Assembly (NCBI RefSeq): GCF_000046705.1
Contig: NC_005956.1
Location: 1,771,001 to 1,835,000 of the forward strand
DNA length: 64,000 nucleotides
Origin: Bartonella henselae str. Houston-1
Lineage (GTDB): Bacteria > Pseudomonadota > Alphaproteobacteria > Rhizobiales > Rhizobiaceae
Reading direction: 5' to 3'
The position numbers and the translations under genes are program-made. The notes under the pieces were generated by a model. That model was not told where the DNA came from and did not search any database. It saw only the letters and a list, made by a program, of their open reading frames with translations. Shown one piece after another: positions 11,143 through 21,140 of this stretch (the first letter of the stretch is position 1; each line of letters starts with the position of its first letter).

Positions 11143-12088
11143 GTCTTTTCCAATTTTTACAAGCAATAACCAAACCTCAACGGCTATTATTCCCAGCGAT
11201 AACATTTCTGGAAAAGCATTGGTTGCAGTGATCGCTATTATGACATTTCTCTCAAGTCTCACATTAATCAGTGTTGATTTTGTGCAACGTGCTTCTCATA
11301 GTTGGAGTAACCAAATTAGCTATGAAGCAACGATTCAAATACGCCCCATTGAAAATGTTGATACGGAAAAAGCACTTCGTGATGCAGTAAAATTGGTTAA
11401 AACATTTCATGGTGTACAAGATGCCACAATTGTTGACCAAAAAGCGACAGAAAAATTGCTCGAACCATGGCTTGGCACGGGATTAAACTTGAATGAATTG
11501 CCCCTTCCTCGCCTTATCATCGTAACACTGAAAGAAGAGGAAGAGATCAACTTTCGTGCTATCAATCAAGCAATCAAAACGCAAATTCCAGGAGGCCAGT
11601 TTAATGATCACCGTGTTTGGGTGAAACGTTTTTCAAGAATGGCACAAACAACTGTTTTCATTGGCTTGTCAATTTTAACACTGGTTCTAGGCTCACTAGT
11701 ATTGACGATTATTTTTGCCACACGCAATGCGCTAGCAGAAAATGCACACATTATTAATGTCTTATATTTTCTTGGTACTGAAACCCTTTTCATTGCACGA
11801 CAATTTGACTGGCATTTTTTTAAAACTGCACTCCGCGGTGCGTTCTACGGTGGTGCTATCAGTATAGTCCTATTTGGGGCTTTTTCCCTTTGGACAAACT
11901 ATAATCTAGGGAAAATTGAAGCCAGCCAAGTAACTGCTTTGTTTGGACATTTTTCCATAAGTTCCATTCCTTATGGAAAAATCATTTGTCTTATTCTGTT
12001 TGTTTCTTTTCTGACTGTGCTTACAAATCGAATAACCATTCTGGCACAACTTAAAAAAATCGATCAATGTGAAAATGGCCTCTTTTAA
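11135..12088 (+). CDS. ftsX: Cell division protein FtsX
   Basis: This is a 317-residue permease-like partner of FtsE. It has an N-terminal cytoplasmic tail and a first membrane segment near residues 27-50, then an extracytoplasmic domain of about 120 residues that in homologues activates hydrolases. Three further membrane segments follow near 175-200, 230-255 and 275-300. It overlaps ftsE upstream and the next gene by about 20 bases, forming a tight three-gene operon. Confidence 0.93.
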   Translation: MNKSFPIFTSNNQTSTAIIPSDNISGKALVAVIAIMTFLSSLTLISVDFVQRASHSWSNQISYEATIQIRPIENVDTEKALRDAVKLVKTFHGVQDATIVDQKATEKLLEPWLGTGLNLNELPLPRLIIVTLKEEEEINFRAINQAIKTQIPGGQFNDHRVWVKRFSRMAQTTVFIGLSILTLVLGSLVLTIIFATRNALAENAHIINVLYFLGTETLFIARQFDWHFFKTALRGAFYGGAISIVLFGAFSLWTNYNLGKIEASQVTALFGHFSISSIPYGKIICLILFVSFLTVLTNRITILAQLKKIDQCENGLF

Positions 12089-12767
12089 TTTTATGACTCA
12101 CAATTCATATGATTCCCAACCATTGCCACAAGATAATTTAGAGTCTTCTTTCCAAAAGCGCACGCCATGCAATTTATGGCATCCTTGTTGTTTATTTCGC
12201 TATTTTCCACCAACAGCATTTTTTCTTTTAATGATAGTTCTTTTCTTTTGCGCTGGTTTCGTTGTTTTTTCTGAAAAAACTGAGCAACTAACACCACCCT
12301 CTCCTCTACCGAAAGCAGATGCAATCATCGTTCTTACAGGGGGTGAAAACCGAATAGAAACAGGACTGGATCTCTTACAGCAAGGTCTTGGTTCGCGGCT
12401 CTTGATCAGTGGAGTAAACACAACAACCACTCTCAAGAGATTCATGCATAGTACACATATTACTCCACAACTCTTTGCCTGTTGCGTTGACATTGGGCAT
12501 AAAGCGATTAATACAAAAGGGAATGCTGAAGAAAGCGCAGTTTGGATCAAAAAACACCACTATAAAACAGTTTACATCGTCACCCATGATTACCACATGT
12601 GGCGCTCGATGCGTGAACTTAAATACTTAATGCCTGATATCAATTTCATTGCTTATCCCGTTAAAAAGAGTGGCGATGAAAGCATCGTACAACAGCTCAA
12701 CCAAATACGCATTCTTGCATTCCAATATATCAAAACGATTGATGTATACATAAGAACGGCATTCTAA
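12069..12767 (+). CDS. DUF218 (YdcF/SanA-like) membrane protein
   Basis: This 232-residue protein has one N-terminal membrane segment near residues 52-75 and a DUF218 domain outside the membrane. KADAIIVLTGGENRIETGLDLL, LLISGVN, GNAEESAVWIKK and YIVTHDYHMWRS are the conserved blocks of the YdcF/ElyC/SanA family, which is linked to envelope integrity. It overlaps the ftsX stop and belongs to the ftsEX operon, as in other Rhizobiales. The precise biochemical role is unknown. Confidence 0.85.
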   Translation: MKMASFNFMTHNSYDSQPLPQDNLESSFQKRTPCNLWHPCCLFRYFPPTAFFLLMIVLFFCAGFVVFSEKTEQLTPPSPLPKADAIIVLTGGENRIETGLDLLQQGLGSRLLISGVNTTTTLKRFMHSTHITPQLFACCVDIGHKAINTKGNAEESAVWIKKHHYKTVYIVTHDYHMWRSMRELKYLMPDINFIAYPVKKSGDESIVQQLNQIRILAFQYIKTIDVYIRTAF

Positions 12768-13413
12768 AACTTTCACACCGGTTTTGTGAAAATCTTGCAC
12801 CTGCTGATCATTTTATGCACTTCACTCCAAGAACAAGAAAGCCCTGCCCTCATGCAAAGCAAAACGCCCCAAACAAAATACATTTGTGTTGCACATCCAA
12901 GCGCTTATTTTAAAAAGACATCTCTCAAGACATCCCAAGCTCATCTCACAGCACTGCCCATGCATGGTATCCCGAGAATAATATACGATCCCCCAAGAGT
13001 GCTATAAAATCCATTTTACGTTTCATAAAAGTGCAAGCCGCACTCTCAAACTATAACGCCCCCAATGTTGCAATAGCTTTGTCTCTTGAAAACATAAAAA
13101 GCATTTTTCATCTTTCCTCAACAAGAACACGCCAACCTCACTTGTGATATACAAGAAAATAATTTTAATTGCTTCATTTTAAACAGATTTAAGATGAGAG
13201 ACTCCTACGCATTAACCCGAAGACTTACTACGCACTCTCACAAAAAATCTCATATAGAAAAATCACCACACTTCAAAGGACAGTGTTTCATGATGCTAAC
13301 TAACAAAGCCATACCTTGAATATTCATCACTATTGCTAAACCTCATGTAAAGTTTAAGCTGGCTTCTATCACTGCCCTTAACAATGGTGTTTTACCACCA
13401 CCTCGATACTGTT
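12768..13413. other. Intergenic region downstream of the ftsEX operon
   Basis: No supported gene. A 73-codon frame at 12786-13007 has no family features; it starts with a hydrophobic stretch but has no clear relative. In related genomes an acyltransferase gene often follows this operon, but I cannot find an intact one here. Confidence 0.4.
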
Positions 13414-16400
13414 TTACGACACAATAGATAACTTAACATCTTCAGTTTCTCTGACTTCCAATTTTGGCAAACTGCGCACGATTTTTATAGTTTCTAAACT
13501 TACAGTAATAACCCGTTGAAACAATTCTAAAGGGTAGGCTGGATTACCAACGGTTTCAACAGCATAGCGATTAGCATCATTCACAAGGCCACTCGCTTTA
13601 TCCGTTTTGACAATCTGCCGCTCCATAACCCATTCAAGAGCAGGCCTGCCATTGACCACATAATCATAAGCTTCAAGAGGAATATTCTGCATCGTGATAT
13701 TCGCATTATAAATCACGGTACTTTTATCAATAGCACCACGCTTGCCAGAAAATTTCATTGCTTCAACACGATAGAAACGCACCGCATCAGAAATCATCCA
13801 AGTTCTTGGATCACCCTGCTTATAGGTAACAGGATAGGGCTCAACTTCTTCATAATTCATATGCAAATCGCCAAGTTTACGTCCTGCTGTCACAAAAGCC
13901 CAAAAATCCTCTACCTTTTTGACCGTTGGAATCCGCGGCAATTGTTTAGACAAATTATGCGCATAACGTGCACGATAATCCTCAGAATGCAAGATTCCAT
14001 AAACATAATAAAACAAATCATCCTTTGTTATCATTTCACTAGGATATGCTGCCTTAAAATAGGCCAACCCTTCATTCGTGAGAGCATCACGCCGCTGCAA
14101 ACCAGTTTCTTTGCTTTCCTCTGCAAAATTTGCAAACAAATGAACATGATCCCCCTCTTTATCCTCTAAGGACTCAGCATTTTCATAAACATACCGTGGA
14201 AAACATTGACCAGTATCCATTGTATGAAGATTGGATAAATCCTTAGTCATCAAAACAGAAAAACCACTGCTTGCTCCAACTCCTGTAACTTGTATTACCC
14301 TGTTTCCAACCGTCTGCCCCATCGGAAATATCCGCGGCATTTGGTAAACTCTATGGTTAAAAATACGATTATAATAAAGCCACTGTCGTTTAAAAGGACG
14401 ATAAATACTTTGGACTATGCAATCACTTTCAAATTCGGGAAATTTTCCCCTTATTAGTTCTTCTTTAAGACTACTACTCCAACTGATCTTTCTAGAATCC
14501 GTGTTAACAAAATCATTCACAGCCTTTGCACGTGTCTTGCGGTCAGAATGCAAATGTGCAGCATTAAAACGTTCTACTTCACTGTTATAGAAAGCAATCA
14601 TATGACTCATGTTTTTCGCTAAAGCTTTACGGCTCGAATTATAGACCCAAGCATCACGATTAGTTTGTATACCACACGAAAAAGTTTCGAAGAGCTTTAT
14701 ATTACTGCCTTTTTTATCACCCAAGGCTAGAAATTTTTCAAAATCATTGTTGCGCTGATCCAGCCAATCGCCATGCTCATCTGGTGTAATCATCTGCCAG
14801 CCTTGTTCATGCTTGATACCGCCAATACTGCCTAAATGCTGAAGTTTACATAGTTTCTCTTTTGTCGTGAGATTATCACCAATATCATGATAGTAAATTT
14901 TGCAATGCTCAGTGACATCTGGATTTTTAACAAATAGTGTCACAGCAATTCCTGTCATGCTTCCACTTCCGAAAACATTTTGCCCTTCTTGAGCACGCCC
15001 TTTACTCATCATATTTTTGCGAATATCACCCCGCAAATTAAGAACATAAATATTTGAGAATTCTTTACTCAATTCTTTTCGTAAACCATTCGTAGAATAT
15101 CCATTGATAAAACCCGCATTTGTTACAAAACCAATAACACCGCAGTCTTTTATGCGATCACTTGCCCAGCGAATGGCACGAATGTAACTGTCATAAAGTC
15201 CATTAACATTGCTCGCTTTGGATTGAGCAGCATAAGTTTCACGAATGCAACGATCCAATTTAGGATAGCCAATATTTTTTGCATTATCGTTTTCACTTTT
15301 TTGTCCAGAAGAATAAGGGGGGTTACCAACAATAACACGAATATCCAGCCCCTTCTGGCGTGATCGACGGGTGCTGTTATCCACCAGCAAATCACTGATC
15401 AAGTCCTTTTCTTGCTCATAAAGCTGAAATGTATCGGTCAGACAAATTCCCTCAAACGGAACATAATCTCCCCCTATCAGACCATGATAGGTCGTCTCAA
15501 TATTAATAGCTGCGATATAATAAGCCAGTAGAACAATTTCATTGGCATGAATTTCATGACAAAATTTGTGCTTCATCTCTTCTGGTGTAATCAAACCTGA
15601 CTGTAAAAGCCGCGTGATAAAGGTCCCCGTTCCTGTAAAGGGATCCATGATGTGAATACCAGGTGCGCCAAGCGTTTGCCCAAATTCAGCCTGTAAGACA
15701 TCATTAACAGAACGAAGAATAAAATCGACAATCTCAACGGGAGTATAAACAATGCCCAATTTTTCTACTGTGCGAGGAAAAGCATAACGAAAAAATTTAT
15801 CGTAAAGCTCTATAATTAACCTCTGCTTTGCTTGTGGATCGGTAATGCCACTAGCTCGTAATTTTACACTTGCATAAAATTTCTCGAGGTCTTTGGATTC
15901 CTTATCAAGATTGGCCTCATCAAGCACATCAAGCATACGCTGCATAGCACGCGAAACAGGGTTCTCACGCGTAAACTGATAGCCTTCAAACAACACCTGA
16001 AAGACAGGACGCGTGATGAGATGTTGTGCCAACATCTCAATCGCATCACTCTCTGTAATCGTATCGTTTAAGTCATCACGCAGTTCTGCCACAAACCTGT
16101 CAAAGGCTTGACGCGCCTTAGTATCTGGCTCAGCGAGAATACCTGTTAAACGCGTGATATGATTTTTGGCAATCTGTGCAATATTGCTCGCCCAATCTTC
16201 CCAATAATCACGCGTACCACATTTTTTGACAATCTTTGCCATGATGGCACGAGAAAGTTCATCCACAGAGAAAGAGAACTCCCCTTGCATTTTCTCTGTA
16301 ACAAGAAGATCATACTCGGAGGCTCCAATTCCCGATCGTGCAGGTTGTGAGCGAACAGGAAGATTGTCTACAACAGCTGTAACAGCCTGTAACTCCATAC

Positions 16401-18375
16401 TCTGAGTGACACCAATAATCTCAATCACGTTGCTTACGTCTTGCCCTAGGGATGCCTTATTAATCGTAGCATCAAAACGGTCATCATGCGCACGCAAAGC
16501 ATTCAAAATTTGCCAGATAACCCGATATTTATCATTGTTATTCAAAGCCTGTTCCACTGGAGTACCAGAGGGAATGCCAATTGGCAAAATGACATACCCC
16601 ATCTTTTTGCCCTCAGAGCGACGCATCACCCGCCCAACCGATTGAACCACATCAATCTGACTCTTGCGTGCATTTAAAAACATGATGGCATCAAGAGCTG
16701 GAACATCCACCCCCTCAGACAAACAACGGGCATTGGTTAAAATACGACAAACACCATCGCCGCTATCAGCTTTCATCCAATCAAGCAGAACACCACGATC
16801 CTTGGCATTGCAAGTGCCATCAACATGTTCAATTTCACACTGCAGAAATGGTTCGTTTTCCGTATCCTCTCTGTTGGTATAATCAAGATACTCTTTAACA
16901 ACCGCAGAAAATTCATCACGGACCAATTTAGAACTGCGAATATCTTTACAAAACGCCAAAGCACGATGCATAGGATATGGATCAGTCTGAATATCAGCCT
17001 TCATATCTTGTTTTGTAAGTGCCTTATAACAGCCAATAATCTTCGTTGCATCATCAAGAACAAGTTCAGACTGGTCATCACTAAGACGCTTCTGAACAGC
17101 TGAACTCACGAGTTTTTCATCCATTGCTAAGACAATAACCTTATAGTCAGTTAAAAGATTATTTTGTACTGCCCATGAAAAACCACGATAAAAAAGTGTT
17201 TTACCAAAAAGCTTTTCATCGTCCATCGAAGCAAGAACTACATTCGCTTCATTCGCGCGGCTTTTTGCATTATCACCAAAAATGCGTGGTGTTGCTGTCA
17301 TATAAAGGCGCTTCTTGGCACGAATAACATCATTGGAATGCACCTTAACAAAATTGGATTCATCCTCGCCCACCAGCGTTGCACCTGTTGTACGGTGCGC
17401 TTCATCACAAATGATAAGATCAAATGTTGGCAAACCATACTTTTTCTGAGCATCAGCAATCACTTGAATAGATTGATAGGTTGCAAACACAACAGTCATT
17501 TTATCTGCAACACTATTCTTTGCCTGTTTTGCAAGTTTAGCCGCATCGGTTGTCGCCGGAAAAGCAAGATCAAACACATCAATTTCAGCAATATCATGCG
17601 TATTTTTACGACGCTTTCCCACTTGTGTATCAGAACATACAGCAAAGGAGCGTAATCCGATTTCTGTATCCGTTGTCCATTCACGCACCGTTTGTGACAT
17701 CAGGGCAAGGGAAGGCACAAGAAACAAGACAAACTTCCCTTCACCAGCCAAATCCTCAGCAATCTTAAGACTGGTAAATGTCTTACCAGTACCACAAGCC
17801 ATAATAAGCTTGCCACGATCTGCTTTAGTAAGCCCAGCACGCACAAAATGTAATGCCTCTACCTGATGGGGACGGAGTTTCTTTTTATCCTCCAGCACAA
17901 TTTTGCCTTTGGCTGTAAAAGCTTCCCAACGGATTGGACTTTCTTGCATATCGGAAAGATTAATCCGTATAACAGGAACATCTTGCCCCCGTATCATTGT
18001 TTCAGCGTTTTCACTCCAAGCATTTTTAGTACTATCTATAATGACGCGCCGTTTGAACGGAGCTTTACCTGATGCTGAAATAAAACTATCAATATCTGCT
18101 TTTTTAATCCGGTATGCTGCATCATAAAATTTACATTGGATTGCCGCAAAACCATCTTCATTACGAAGCTTTGCCACAAGATCAATACCAGTATCACGAC
18201 CATCCCAGCCATTTTCATAAGCCCAATCTTTAAAGGTCTGAACCTTTTCATACTGGTCAAACTGAAGAGGATCATGCATCAGATAAGCAAGAGCAAAACG
18301 CTCAAAATATGTACCTTTATCTCGTTCGGTACGCGCTTCATCACGATATATCTGTAAAAGCGATTGTAGCGTCAT
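13414..18375 (-). CDS. Type ISP single-chain restriction-modification enzyme (LlaGI-like)
   Basis: This 1653-residue protein combines restriction and modification in one chain. An Mrr-type nuclease domain at about residues 1-130 shows the PD-(D/E)XK pattern in GWDGRDTGIDLV and AAIQCKFYD. A superfamily 2 helicase at about 160-640 has Walker A MACGTGKTF, LIICDEAHRT, LYMTATPRIFG and VQSVGRVMRRSEG. A gamma-type N6-adenine methyltransferase at about 870-1200 has MDPFTGTGTF and VIVGNPPYSSG. The C-terminal ~400 residues should be the target recognition domain. All key motifs look intact, and no separate specificity subunit or accessory gene is adjacent. It sits between decayed intergenic stretches, consistent with acquisition by transfer. 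Confidence 0.92.
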   Translation of the reverse strand: MTLQSLLQIYRDEARTERDKGTYFERFALAYLMHDPLQFDQYEKVQTFKDWAYENGWDGRDTGIDLVAKLRNEDGFAAIQCKFYDAAYRIKKADIDSFISASGKAPFKRRVIIDSTKNAWSENAETMIRGQDVPVIRINLSDMQESPIRWEAFTAKGKIVLEDKKKLRPHQVEALHFVRAGLTKADRGKLIMACGTGKTFTSLKIAEDLAGEGKFVLFLVPSLALMSQTVREWTTDTEIGLRSFAVCSDTQVGKRRKNTHDIAEIDVFDLAFPATTDAAKLAKQAKNSVADKMTVVFATYQSIQVIADAQKKYGLPTFDLIICDEAHRTTGATLVGEDESNFVKVHSNDVIRAKKRLYMTATPRIFGDNAKSRANEANVVLASMDDEKLFGKTLFYRGFSWAVQNNLLTDYKVIVLAMDEKLVSSAVQKRLSDDQSELVLDDATKIIGCYKALTKQDMKADIQTDPYPMHRALAFCKDIRSSKLVRDEFSAVVKEYLDYTNREDTENEPFLQCEIEHVDGTCNAKDRGVLLDWMKADSGDGVCRILTNARCLSEGVDVPALDAIMFLNARKSQIDVVQSVGRVMRRSEGKKMGYVILPIGIPSGTPVEQALNNNDKYRVIWQILNALRAHDDRFDATINKASLGQDVSNVIEIIGVTQSMELQAVTAVVDNLPVRSQPARSGIGASEYDLLVTEKMQGEFSFSVDELSRAIMAKIVKKCGTRDYWEDWASNIAQIAKNHITRLTGILAEPDTKARQAFDRFVAELRDDLNDTITESDAIEMLAQHLITRPVFQVLFEGYQFTRENPVSRAMQRMLDVLDEANLDKESKDLEKFYASVKLRASGITDPQAKQRLIIELYDKFFRYAFPRTVEKLGIVYTPVEIVDFILRSVNDVLQAEFGQTLGAPGIHIMDPFTGTGTFITRLLQSGLITPEEMKHKFCHEIHANEIVLLAYYIAAINIETTYHGLIGGDYVPFEGICLTDTFQLYEQEKDLISDLLVDNSTRRSRQKGLDIRVIVGNPPYSSGQKSENDNAKNIGYPKLDRCIRETYAAQSKASNVNGLYDSYIRAIRWASDRIKDCGVIGFVTNAGFINGYSTNGLRKELSKEFSNIYVLNLRGDIRKNMMSKGRAQEGQNVFGSGSMTGIAVTLFVKNPDVTEHCKIYYHDIGDNLTTKEKLCKLQHLGSIGGIKHEQGWQMITPDEHGDWLDQRNNDFEKFLALGDKKGSNIKLFETFSCGIQTNRDAWVYNSSRKALAKNMSHMIAFYNSEVERFNAAHLHSDRKTRAKAVNDFVNTDSRKISWSSSLKEELIRGKFPEFESDCIVQSIYRPFKRQWLYYNRIFNHRVYQMPRIFPMGQTVGNRVIQVTGVGASSGFSVLMTKDLSNLHTMDTGQCFPRYVYENAESLEDKEGDHVHLFANFAEESKETGLQRRDALTNEGLAYFKAAYPSEMITKDDLFYYVYGILHSEDYRARYAHNLSKQLPRIPTVKKVEDFWAFVTAGRKLGDLHMNYEEVEPYPVTYKQGDPRTWMISDAVRFYRVEAMKFSGKRGAIDKSTVIYNANITMQNIPLEAYDYVVNGRPALEWVMERQIVKTDKASGLVNDANRYAVETVGNPAYPLELFQRVITVSLETIKIVRSLPKLEVRETEDVKLSIVS

Positions 18376-18921
18376 GCTTTCCCCCCATTAAAAACACTTT
18401 CAGTTATCGAATCTAAACAAATTCGTCAATGCCTACTGTTTTGCCTAACAGACTCTAGACTGCGTCTATTCATTATTTACAATGGAATATGACTCTCAAC
18501 AGAACCAATTGAGAAAATTTTACTTATCAGCAAAAGAGTGGAATGTGCTCTTCACTTCCCTCATTATTCAATATCAAAATCCCATGCATTTGACACATGA
18601 GCGCATCAACCTGTATAGAATCTTTCTTACAAAAATATTTTACAGCATAAACTTAGTGCCTTCTTAGACAACTTCATGCTTCTTTAAATGCACAAAACCA
18701 TACTGATAAATATCGCATGAAATAAAAACAGAAGACCAATCTACACACCATTTTACAATCTATTTTTCACTCTTTCCTACCAGTATATCATCCGCTACAG
18801 AAAACCGCTTGGGTAAGACTTAATAAATATTTTGCCACCCATGCTCCTTTTGCACAAACGCGTCTCCAATAAGTGCTTCATCTAAATGAAGGCATAACAA
18901 AAACATGCCTCAATTGGTGAC
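18376..18921. other. Intergenic region between macB tail copy and R-M gene
   Basis: AT-rich, with no supported gene. A 61-codon plus-strand frame at 18482-18667 has no recognisable features. The R-M promoter should lie in the part near 18380-18480. Confidence 0.4.
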
Positions 18922-19021
18922 TGCTTAATCACGCGAAAGAGCAACAACAGGATCAAGCCGTGAAGCTTGTCGCGCTGGCGAAAAGCCAAAACATATCTCG
19001 ATAAGAGTGAAAAAAGTAAAA
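18922..19021 (-). repeat. Near-identical tandem copy of the macB 3' end
   Basis: About 100 bases repeat the end of macB (19152-19250), including its stop codon, at a spacing of 230 bases. I count only three or four mismatches, so the copy is recent. The translated tail (FSPARQASRLDPVVALSRD) can still be read in the copy, but there is no start and no gene body. Confidence 0.93.
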
Positions 19022-19154
19022 CAACCGCTTCATTATGCTGATTATATTATTGACGCAAATATTTCCTACAACCTCACGTCTCTCATCTATATCCTCGAAT
19101 GCTCCATCCCATATGAATGCGTAACAAACAATATCTCCCTACAATTGATGATGC

Positions 19155-21137
19155 TTAATCACGCGAAAGAGCAACAACAGGATCAAGCCGTGAAGCTTGT
19201 CGCGCTGGCGAAAAGCCAAAACATACCCCGATAAGAGTGGAAAAAGTAAGAGATAAAATGATCGAATCAATTGTATAAATCAGATGGATAGGTGCCTTAA
19301 AGAGCAAGAACAAACCACCGATAGACATTCCAAATAGAATTCCCAAACCACCCCCAATAACACACACCAATATTGCTTCAATGAGAAATTGCTGCAAAAT
19401 ATCACTCTGGCGTGCCCCAACAGCCATACGCACCCCAATTTCATTGATCCTCTCTGAAACAGTAACCAGCATAATATTCATCACCCCAATACCACCAACG
19501 ATCAGCGAAATAGCTGCAATAGAAGACACTAAAAGCGTTAAAATATGTGTACTTTCCATGATACGATCACGGAATAACTGAGAATTTCTAATGAAAAAAT
19601 CCTCCTCACCATGGCGCATAATGAGAAAACGCCGTACCATAGTTTCCGCTAAATTTGAATCAACAGTATCAGCAATTTTAACCGTAATTGCCCGAACCTG
19701 TGTTGTTCCAAGAAAACGCGTTTGCACAGTTGTATAGGGCAAATAAACCTGCAATGTACTTGAAGTACCTCCATTATGTTGCGGATCTATAACACCAACA
19801 ATACGTACTGGAACATTCCCCACATGAACCACTTTCCCAAGCGGGCTCTCATGACTATGAGGAAAAAGCACAGCAAGTGCTTCTTTTTCGATCACAAGAT
19901 CAATAGCTCGATCATGCACACTTTTCTGATCAAACAATCTCCCCTGAACTGCATTGAGTCCTTGTGTCTGAAAATATTGTTCTCCCACCCCGGCAATCAC
20001 AACATCCGCTTCCACTGAACCAAAACGTATGGTAGAGCTTGCTGACATCTGAGGCGTTACACCAGAAACATACGGCAACTTTGACAAGGCTTCTGCATCC
20101 GCCTCGACGAGACTTGTTATTTTCTCCGCTTGTGGATCAGAGAGGCTTTTTCCCGGCAAAATTGTTAAGGTATTAGACCCCAAACTTTTAAAATTCTCTA
20201 AGATTTTTTCTCGTGTACCATTTCCCAAAGCTACCATGGCAATAATAGCACCAATCCCGATAATCACCCCAAGCATTGTTAAAAAGGTCCGCATTCTATG
20301 TGCATTCATTGCCAACAATGCCATAACAAATGCCTCACGAAAACGCTCCGCAAAAGAACGAAAAAAACCGAGTGTTTTTTGATCTTTCAGAACTTGTTTT
20401 CCATAAAGGGCTTGACTATCAGTTTTTGTTTTTGCAACTTTTGACACATTGTCAGCAATAATTTCTCCATCACTGATTTCGATAATACGGTCTGCTCTTT
20501 CAGCCACCTGCATATCGTGTGTTACCATGATAATGGTACGTCCTTCTTGATGAAGCTCATCCAAAATACGCAACACTTCTTGACCGCTCTTTTTATCTAA
20601 TGCACCGGTTGGCTCATCAGCAAGAATAACCTCTGCATTATTCATGAGAGCCCGAGCAATCGACACACGCTGTTGCTGACCACCTGAAAGCTGATTTGGA
20701 CGATGATGGATCCGATCTCTCATACCTAAGCGTGTTAAAAGGTCCTCTGCACGTTTTCTTCTCACTTCCGGTGCATATCCGGCATAAACAGCTGGAATTT
20801 CAACATTGCCAAGAGCCGTTAATTCATTCAACAAATGATAGCGTTGAAAAATAAATCCAAAATGATTGCGCCGCAAAGCAGACAATTCATCAGCAGAAAG
20901 GGAAGCTGTTTCTTTGCCTGAAATCCAATAACGGCCAAAAGTTGGTCGATCAAGGCAGCCTAGAATATTCATCAAAGTGGATTTTCCTGAACCGGAAGCT
21001 CCCACAATCGCCACCATTTCACCACGTTTAATGGTAAGATTGATATCTTTCAAAACAGTGACAAATGTTTCACCGGCTGGAAACTTGCGCACAATATTTT
21101 CCAAAACGAGGACAGCATCTGCTTGCTTTGCTTTCAT
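19155..21137 (-). CDS. macB: MacB family ABC transporter, fused ATPase and permease
   Basis: This 660-residue inner-membrane protein drives a tripartite efflux pump. The N-terminal ABC domain (residues ~8-235) has Walker A GASGSGKSTL, signature LSGGQQQR and Walker B VILADEPTGALD. The first membrane segment is near 290, the periplasmic domain spans about 315-530, and three membrane segments follow. It is preceded on the same strand by macA with a 3-base gap. In homologues MacAB exports macrolides, lipopeptides or heme-related molecules; the substrate here is unknown. Its 3' end is duplicated downstream. Confidence 0.94.
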   Translation of the reverse strand: MKAKQADAVLVLENIVRKFPAGETFVTVLKDINLTIKRGEMVAIVGASGSGKSTLMNILGCLDRPTFGRYWISGKETASLSADELSALRRNHFGFIFQRYHLLNELTALGNVEIPAVYAGYAPEVRRKRAEDLLTRLGMRDRIHHRPNQLSGGQQQRVSIARALMNNAEVILADEPTGALDKKSGQEVLRILDELHQEGRTIIMVTHDMQVAERADRIIEISDGEIIADNVSKVAKTKTDSQALYGKQVLKDQKTLGFFRSFAERFREAFVMALLAMNAHRMRTFLTMLGVIIGIGAIIAMVALGNGTREKILENFKSLGSNTLTILPGKSLSDPQAEKITSLVEADAEALSKLPYVSGVTPQMSASSTIRFGSVEADVVIAGVGEQYFQTQGLNAVQGRLFDQKSVHDRAIDLVIEKEALAVLFPHSHESPLGKVVHVGNVPVRIVGVIDPQHNGGTSSTLQVYLPYTTVQTRFLGTTQVRAITVKIADTVDSNLAETMVRRFLIMRHGEEDFFIRNSQLFRDRIMESTHILTLLVSSIAAISLIVGGIGVMNIMLVTVSERINEIGVRMAVGARQSDILQQFLIEAILVCVIGGGLGILFGMSIGGLFLLFKAPIHLIYTIDSIILSLTFSTLIGVCFGFSPARQASRLDPVVALSRD

Positions 21138-21140
21138 ACT

